NCBI RefSeq assembly: GCF_018294505.1
Contig: NC_057807.1
Coordinates: 269,557,369-269,621,368, forward strand
Source of the DNA: Triticum aestivum
Lineage: Eukaryota; Streptophyta; Magnoliopsida; Poales; Poaceae
DNA length: 64,000 nt
Direction: 5' to 3'
Positions 57,191-64,000 of this stretch are shown here, one piece after another. The translations under genes and the position numbers were made by a program. Within the stretch, counting starts at the first letter, position 1. Every line of letters begins with the position of its first letter. The notes below the pieces were generated by a model. It had not been told where the DNA came from. It saw nothing but the letters and a program-made list of their open reading frames with translations, and did not search any database.

Positions 57191-58563
57191 TGGCGCATCA
57201 ACGAGGGGGATCGAGATCGAGAATTTTCGGTGGAGGTGGGAGGAGAGGAATGCTCGAGATCTGGGAATGGAGTTTGGATTGGGGGCGCTTTGTGGGAGCG
57301 GCGAGCGCGGGAGGATTTCGGAATTTTGGTTTTGGGAGGGAACGGCTCGCGTCTTTCGGTTTTCGAACTCCAAATTTTCGGCTTTTGGGGATAGGAATCC
57401 CGTTCCGCCTCGTCACTGGAGTCGAGTCGCTTGTGCCGCCCCGATGCTTCATTGGATGACACGCGGGACCACATTCCGGTGGGGCCCGCTTGTCATTGGG
57501 GGGAGGACATTCCGGTGGGTTGTTCAGTGATGCGTAATCGTCACTACTACTGGTAGATAGCTGGGCTGGTTCTGACCTAGTAATCGCGAGGCCGCATGGG
57601 CTCAGGTCCAGCTCTGTTCGAGAGACTTTTATGGGCTCAGGTCCAGCGTATGATTGTGAGACCGCATATACCCCGTATTAAGATCTCAAAAAACCCTCAA
57701 AAAAATATTAAGATCTCAAAAAAAAATATATGCCCCCTATAAAAAAGATTGTGAGACCCCCCGAGTAGGACCATGCGGCCGAATTTTCAAAGGGCCATGC
57801 TACGTTTCTGTGTAAGATCCACCGCCTAGGAAGCCGTTTGATTTATTGATGGAGTTGTCAGTATCGTTCCTCCTTTTTGCTGCAACAAGACTCTTGATGC
57901 ATGTATTTCTGCAATAAAATCTTTGTTGCAAAACTTTCTCCTTTATAATTTTCTGCAACAAGATCCATGTTAAATTATTATTTTGATTTTCTGCAACAAG
58001 ACTCTTGTTGCAAAAATTGCAATAGCATCCTCACGGCATCTAATTTTCTGCAATAATATATGTGTTGCAAAAATTGCAACAGCATCTCCGGCCGCTCACG
58101 CACTAGCGCGGTCGTCGTTCGTTGCCGCTATTCTGCAACAACACCACTATTGCAGAGATAAGATGAGAGGCGGGCGTGGTCCAGTAGGCCACGCGTTGAG
58201 TGAAGGAGGCGGACGCCCCGCGCTAGATCTGCTGACTGGTTAGAATCATTTCCCATTTTCAAACCCGCGAAATTTTTCGCGAATTTCATGAACTTTTTTA
58301 GAATTACAAACTTTTTTTCCAAATCTTTTGTGAACGAATTTACAAATTCGTAAACTTTTTTTTGTGAACTTTTACCAAATTATGAACTTTTCCAAGTCTT
58401 GAAATTTTCTCATTTGCATTTTTTCCCCAAATTTTATGATTTTTTCCCAAAATTGTTGAACTTTTTAAAAAATTGCATGGACTTTTTTCAAAAAATAGAA
58501 CTTTAAAAAAATTGTGAACCTTTTTCCATGGATGTCACGAGTTACTTGTGGTCTAGCCTTTTA
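57191..58563. repeat. CDC45 upstream region and simple-repeat-rich DNA
   Basis: 57191-57540 is the GC-rich CDC45 5' region. From 57860 to 58145, variants of TTCTGCAACAAGACTCTTGTTGCAAAA recur about five times. From 58250 to 58540, degenerate GAACTTTTTT / AAATTTTT units repeat at irregular spacing. Both texts are common inside wheat DNA transposons, but no element ends were found. No coding sequence is seen. Confidence 0.5.
57303..57313. promoter_or_regulatory. Possible E2F-type site upstream of CDC45
   Basis: GAGCGCGGGAG (complement CTCCCGCGC) lies about 115 bases upstream of the CDC45 start codon and resembles the core of the E2F consensus TTTCCCGC, although its T-tract is missing. CDC45 genes are E2F targets in other organisms. 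This is a weak single-site match. Confidence 0.25.
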
Positions 58564-59259
58564 GGGCATCTCCATCACTGACCATAAAATCTGCTCCAAC
58601 ATCCGTCCACGGATAGGGGTGCGGTCCACAAAAACGGATGCGGAGCTGGCCATCCAATGATATCATATATATGTCCGTCAGTAAAGGGCAATTTAAAATT
58701 CAAATAAAGTCCAATTTTTCTTTTACTTGCCTACACATAGCTTTGGTTTTATATGACTTTGCTATCTGTCTGCTGGCGTGTTTTTTGTGTGCGTGCGTTG
58801 ATGTTGGCAGTGTGCATTCTAGCTATGCAGAGACCGGGTGTTGCTCTTTGAGCCAATAAATCCACCCTTTGTCAAAAAAAATGTGTGCGCCGGATCACAT
58901 GCCCGAGCACAACCAAAAAGCAGCAAGTATGCTTAGTTTTTACACGCCCAGTCACAAAATAATACCAGTCTGCCAATCTGAGCCTCCACACTCAAGGTGT
59001 CGCCGCCGCCGCGTAGACAACCTCCTCCTCCTTGTCTGCCGCATCCTCCTCATCTTTCCGCCGCTGCAATATCTTGTAGCGGACGGCTTGCACGATCATT
59101 CTTGCGCCATCATCCAAAGACTCAAAATTCAAGGACAACAACTTGGCGTCCTCCGAATTGGTTGCGATCTTCACCTTCTTTTCTTCGAGCATCGTCTTCT
59201 TCTCCTCGAGCATGGTGTTCTTCTCCTTGATCATGGCCCTCTTCTATTCGAGTGCTAGC
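58564..59259 (-). mobile_element. PIF/Harbinger-like element fragment, truncated by Angela copy 2
   Basis: The left end starts GGGCATCTCCATCACTGACC after TTA (58561-58563), which suits a 3-bp Harbinger target site. The fragment encodes a Myb/NAM-associated protein tail on the minus strand, as in the first ORF of PIF/Harbinger elements. It stops at the Angela LTR (59260), and the remainder must lie beyond the window. The superfamily is inferred from end, target site and ORF together. Confidence 0.55.
58992..59259 (-). pseudogene. NAM-associated C-terminal domain protein, fragment
   Basis: The minus-strand frame reads through MIKEKNTMLEEKKTMLEEKK (charged coiled-coil repeat) and ATNSEDAKLLSLNFESLDD, then MIVQAVRYKILQRR, ending at 58992. 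This text is typical of the NAM-associated C-terminal domain in plant Myb-like proteins linked to PIF/Harbinger elements. An in-frame stop a few codons before the MIKEK methionine and the Angela insertion at 59260 remove its N-terminal part. Confidence 0.6.
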
Positions 59260-61004
59260 TGTTGGGGAACGTAGTAATTTTAAAATTTTCCTACGCACAC
59301 GCAAGATCATGGTGATGGCATAGCAACGAGAGGGGAGAGTGTTGTCCACGTACTCTTGTAGACCGTAAGCGGAAGCGTTATGACAACGCGGTTGATGTAG
59401 TCGTACGTCTTCACGATCCGACCGATCCAAGTACCGAATGTACGGCACCTCCGAGTTCAGCACACGTTCAGCTCGATGACGATCCCCGGACTCCGATCCA
59501 GCAGGGTGTCGGGGATGAGTTCTGTCAGCACGACGGCATGGTGACGATGATGATGTTCTACCGACGCAGGGCTTCGCCTACGCACCGCAACGATATGACC
59601 GAGGTGGAATATGGTGGAGGGGGGCACCGCACACGGCTAAGGAACGATCACGAAGATCAACTTGTGTGTCATGGGGTGCCCCCCTGCCCCTGTATATAAA
59701 GGAGCAAGGGGAGGAGGGCCGGCCAAGGAGGAGGAGGCGCGCCCAAGGGGGGCAATCCTACTCCAAGTAGGATTCCCCCCTCTTTCCAAGTCCTACTAGG
59801 AGAAGGGAAGGAAGGGGAGGAGAAGGAGAATGAAGGAGAGGGAGGAGAAGAAGGAAAGGGGGGCCGGCCCCCTAGTCCAATTCGGTTTGGGCTAGGGGGG
59901 CCGCGCGCCCTACCTCCTCTCTTCCACCACTTGGCCCATGAGGCTCATTGCTTCTTCCTCGTATTCCCGTAACTCCCCGGTACCCCCGAAAATACCCGAA
60001 TCACTCGGAACCTTTCCGAAGTCCGAATATAGTCGTCCAATATATCGATCTTTACATCTCGACCATTTCGAGACTCCTCGTCATGTCCCCGATCTCATCC
60101 AGGACTCTGAACTCCTTCGGTACATCAAAACTGATAAACTCATAATAAAACTGTCATCGTAACATTAAGCATGCGGACCCTACGGGTTCGAGAACTATGT
60201 AGGCATGACCTAGAACTGTTTCCGGTCAATAACCAATAGTGGAACCTGGATGTTCATATTGGCTCCTACATATTCTACGAAGATCTTTATCGGTCAAACC
60301 GCATAACAACATATGTTGTTCCCTTTGTCATCGGTATGTTACTCGCCCGAGATTCGATCGTCGGTATCCAATACCTAGTTCAATCTCGTTACCGGCAAGT
60401 CTCTTTACTCGTTCTGTAATACATCATCCTGTAACTAACTCATTAGTTACAATGCTTGCAAGGCTTAAGTGATGTGTATTACCGAGAGGGCCCAGAGATA
60501 CCTCTCCGACAATCGGAGTGACAGAACCTAATCTCGAAATACGCCAACCCAACATGTACCTTCGGAGACACATGTAGAGCACCTTTATAATCACCCAGCT
60601 ACGTTTGTGACGTTTGGTAGCACACAAAGTGTTCCTCCGGTAAATGGGAGTTGCATAATCTCATAGTTGTAGGAACATTGTATAAGTCATGAAGAAAGCA
60701 ATAGCAACATACTAAACGATCAAGTGCTAGGCTAACAGAATGGGTCAAGTCAATCACATCATTCTTCTAATGATGTGATCCCGTTAATCAAATGACAACA
60801 CATGTCTATGGTTAGAAAACATAACCATCTTTGATTAATGAGCTAGTCAAGTAGAGGCATACTAGTGACATTAAGTTTGTATATGTATTCACACATGTAT
60901 CATGTTTCCGGTTAATACAATTCTAGCATTAATAATAAACATTTATCATGAAATAAGGAAATAAATAATAACTTTATTAGTGCCTCTAGGGCATATTTCC
61001 TTCA
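59260..61004 (-). repeat. 3' LTR of Angela copy 2
   Basis: It is the reverse complement of an Angela LTR like 5531-7257. It has a TATA box (59693-59700, minus strand) and a shorter version of the LTR hairpin (AATCCTACT / AGTAGGATT, 59754-59774). The polypurine tract lies at 61005-61015. Confidence 0.92.
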
Positions 61005-61037
61005 GTCTCCCACTTGCACTAGAGTCAATAATCTAGT

Positions 61038-61167
61038 TCACATCACCATGTGATTAACACCCATAGTTCACATCACCACGTGATTAACACCCATAGTTCA
61101 CATCGTCATGTGATCAACACCCAAAGGGTTTACTAGAGTCAATAATCTAGTTCACATCGCTATGTGA
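61038..61167 (-). repeat. Four TCACAT-N4-ATGTGA dyads in Angela copy 2
   Basis: Dyads are at 61038-61053, 61068-61083 (one mismatch), 61098-61113 and 61152-61167, in the same place relative to the 3' LTR as those of Angela copy 1. Confidence 0.7.
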
Positions 61168-61389
61168 TTAACACCCAAAGAGTACTAAGGTATGATCATG
61201 TTTTGCTTGTGAGAGAAGTTTAGTCAACGGGTCTGTCACATTCAGAGCCGTATGTATTTTGCAAATATTCTATGTCTACAATGCTCTGCACGGAGCTACT
61301 CTAGCTAATTGCTCCCACTTTCAATATGTATCCAGATTAAGACTTAGAGTCATCTGGATTAGTGCCAAAACTTGTATCGACGTAACCCT

Positions 61390-63960
61390 TTACGATGAAC
61401 CTTTTGTCCCCTCCATAATCGAGAAACATATCCTTATTCCACTAAGGATAATTTTGACCAATGTCCAGTGATCTACTCCTAGATCACTATTGTACTCCCT
61501 TGCCAAACCAGGGCAGAGTATACAATAGGTCTGGTCCATAGCATGACATACTTTTATAGAACCTATGACTGAAGCATAGGGAATGACTTTCATTCCCTTT
61601 CTATTTTCTGCTGTGGTCAGGATTTGAGTCTTACTCAATTTCACACCTTGTAACACAGGCAAGAAACTCTTTCTTTGACTGTTCCATTTTGAACTACTTC
61701 AAAATCTTGTCAAGGTATGTACTCATTGAAAAAACTTTTCAAGCGTCTTGATCTATCTTTATAGATCTTGATGCTCAATATGTAAGCAGCCTCACCGAGG
61801 TCTTTCTTTGAAAAAACTCCTTTCAAACTCTCCTTTATGCTTTGCAGAATAATTCTACATTATTTCCGATCAACAATATGTCATTCACATATACTTATCA
61901 GAAATGTTGTAGTGCTCCCACCCACTTTCTTGTAAATACAGGCTTCACCGTAAGTCTGTACAAAACTATATGCTTTGATCAACTTATCAAAGCGTATATT
62001 CCAACTCTGAGATCTTGCACCAGTCCATAGATGGATCACTGGAGCTTGCACATTTTGTTAGCACCTTTAGGATTGACAAAACCTTCTGGTTGTATCATAT
62101 ACAAATCTTCTTTAATAAATCCATTAAGGAATGTAGTTTTGACATCCATTTGCCAAATTTCATAAAATGTGGCAATTGCTAACATGATTTGGACAGACTT
62201 TTAAGCATCGATACGAGTGAGAAAAATCTCATTGTATTCAACACCTTGAACTTGTCGAAAACCTTTTGCGACAATTCTAGCTTTGTAGATAGTAACACTA
62301 CTATCAGCGTCCGTCTTCCTCTTGAAGATCCATTTATTCTTAATGACTCACCGATCATCGGGCAAGTCAATCAAAGTCTACACTTTATTCTCATACATGG
62401 ATCATATCTCAGATTTCATGGCCTTAAGCCATTTCGCGGAATCTGGGCTCATCATCGCTTTCTCATAGTTCGTAGGTTCATCATGGTCTAGTAACATGAC
62501 TTCCAGAATAGGATTACCGTACCACTCTGGTGTGGACTGTACTTTGGAAGACCTACGAGGTTTCTGTAGTAACTTGATCTGAAGTTTCATGATCATCATC
62601 ATTAGCTTCCTCACTAATTGGCGTAGGAATCACTGGAACTGATTTCTGTGATGAATTACTTTCCAATTCGGGAGAAGGTACAAATTACCTTATCAAGCTC
62701 TTACTTTCCTCCCACTCACTTCTTTCGAGAGAAACTCCTTCTCTAGAAAGGATCCATCTTAGCAATGAATAACTTGCCTTCGGATTTGTGATAGAAGGTG
62801 TACCCAATAGTTACCTTTGGGTATTCTATGAAGACACACTTCTCCGATTTGGGTTTGAGCTTATCAGGATGAAACTTTTTCACATAAGCATCGCAGCCCC
62901 AAACTTTAAGAAACGACAACTTGGGTTTCTTGCTAAACCACAGTTCATATGCTGTCGTCTCAACGGATTTAGATGGTGCCCTTTTAACGTGAATGCAACT
63001 GTATCTAATGCATAACCCCAAAACAATAGTGGTAAATCGGTAAGAGACATCATAGATCGCACCATATCCAATAAAGTGCGGTTACGACGTTCGGACACAC
63101 CATAACGTTGTGGTGTTCCAGGTGGCGTGAGCTGTGAAATTATTCCACATTGTTTTAATTGAAGACCAAAACTCGTAACTCAAATATTCGTCTCCGCGAT
63201 CAGATCGCAGAAACTTTATTTTCTTGTTACGATGATTTTCCACTTCACTCTGAAATTCTTTGAACCTTTCAACTATTTCAGACTTATATTTCATCAAGTA
63301 GATATACTCATATCTGCTCAAATCATCTGTGAAGGTCAGAAAATAATGATACCCGCCACGAGCCTTAATACTTATTGATCTGCATACATCAATATGTATT
63401 ATTTCCAATAAGTCAGTAGCTCGTTCCATTGTTCCGGAGAACGGAGTTTTTGTCATCTTGCCCATGAGGCATGGTTCGCAAGCATCAAGTGATTCATAAT
63501 CAAGTGATTCCAAAATCCCATCAGCATGGAGTTTCTTCATGCGCTTTACACCAATATGACCTAAACGGCAGTGCCACAAATAAGTTGCACTATCATTATT
63601 AACTTTGCATCTTTTGGCATCAATATTATGAATATGTGTATCACTATGATCGAGATCCAACAAACTATTTTTATTGGGTGTATAACCATCGAAGGTTTTA
63701 TTCATGTAAACAGAATAACAATTATTCTTTAACTTCAAATGAATAATCGTATTGCAATAAACATGATCTTATCATATTTATGCTCAACGCAAACACCAAA
63801 TAACATTTATTTAGGTTTAACACTAATCCCGAAAGTATAGGGAGTGTGCGATGATGATCATATCAATCTTGGAACTACTTCCAACACTCATCGTCAGTTC
63901 CCCTTCAACTAGTCTCTGTTTATTCTGTAACTCCTGTTTTGAGTTACTAATCTTAGCAAC
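61390..63960 (-). pseudogene. Angela copy 2 pol remnant
   Basis: From the right: GAG-pre-integrase and integrase core at 63082-63738 (LWHCRLGHIGVKRMKKLH, IIHIDVCRSISI, FLTFTDDLSRY), integrase C-terminal part at 62743-63098 (RRNRTLLDMVRSMM, KKPKLSFLKVWGCDAY), the RT start at 62179-62614, and RNase H-proximal text at 61390-61662 (GVKLSKTQILTTAENRK). Frames change repeatedly and stops intervene, so it is not functional. Angela copy 1 has the same order on the other strand. Confidence 0.85.
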
Positions 63961-64000
63961 CGAACAAGTATCAAATACTCAGGGGCTACTATAAACACTA

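Larger units (their letters stand above)
59260..64000 (-). mobile_element. Angela/BARE-like Copia retrotransposon, copy 2, partial
   Basis: The 3' LTR (59260-61004) and the pol half of the interior are present on the minus strand; gag and the 5' LTR are beyond the window. The LTR starts TGTTGGGGAACGTAGTAATTT and ends CATATTTCCTTCA. The left flank is CTAGC (59255-59259), which should reappear after the missing LTR. It inserted into the Harbinger-like fragment. Confidence 0.92.

Noticed and set aside
56366..57394. Long plus-strand open frame of 342 codons opposite CDC45
   Set aside because: It is a glycine/valine-rich shadow of the GC-rich CDC45 coding strand with no family resemblance; the minus-strand frame is clearly conserved Cdc45.

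Overview
This window looks like a gene-poor stretch of a Triticeae nuclear chromosome (wheat, Aegilops or a close relative). The main reason is the repeat content. Two copies of an Angela/BARE-like Copia element are recognisable by their LTR ends (TGAAGGAAATATGCCC... and ...GTAGTAATT..CCCCAACA). They sit with a CACTA transposon end, an Athila-lineage Gypsy array, a TAT-like Gypsy element and a Stowaway MITE. The two real protein genes have grass-like GC-rich coding sequence. Family names for repeats are from memory; superfamily assignments rest on motifs and target-site duplications (TSDs) read directly.

Layout from left to right. (1) 1-2615: end of a CACTA transposon with a decayed TNP2 transposase on the minus strand. 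(2) 2616-37860: an old Gypsy-type element that survives in three pieces (2616-3275, 19151-21698, 36826-37860). It is split first by a TAT-like Gypsy (3276-19150, TSD AAGGG), itself split by an Angela element (5531-14087, TSD ACAGG), and second by an Athila-like array with three LTRs and two internal regions (21699-36825, TSD CGGGG). (3) 37861-38404: LINE reverse transcriptase fragment. (4) 39456-40554: an R2R3-MYB transcription factor gene of subgroup 1 (MYB30/60/96 type), plus strand, one intron. (5) 40555-55375: intergenic, with a Stowaway MITE, a 62-bp minisatellite and a nearly intact Copia element (43111-49773, TSD GACCT) that was hit by a Mutator-like element (43734-45220, TSD AAATTAAAT). 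(6) 55376-57190: intronless CDC45 replication gene, minus strand. (7) 57191-64000: promoter, simple-repeat-rich DNA, a PIF/Harbinger-like fragment truncated by a second Angela element that runs off the window.

The MYB and CDC45 genes converge on each other across about 14.8 kb, and nothing suggests they act together. The rest is a record of nested transposition. The most unusual items are the three-LTR array flanked by a single TSD, an antisense B3-like ORF with its own TATA box inside the TAT-like Gypsy, and the Mutator-like element whose terminal repeats carry a palindrome made of two inverted W-boxes. No bacterial-type features, CRISPR arrays, tRNA or rRNA genes were recognised.
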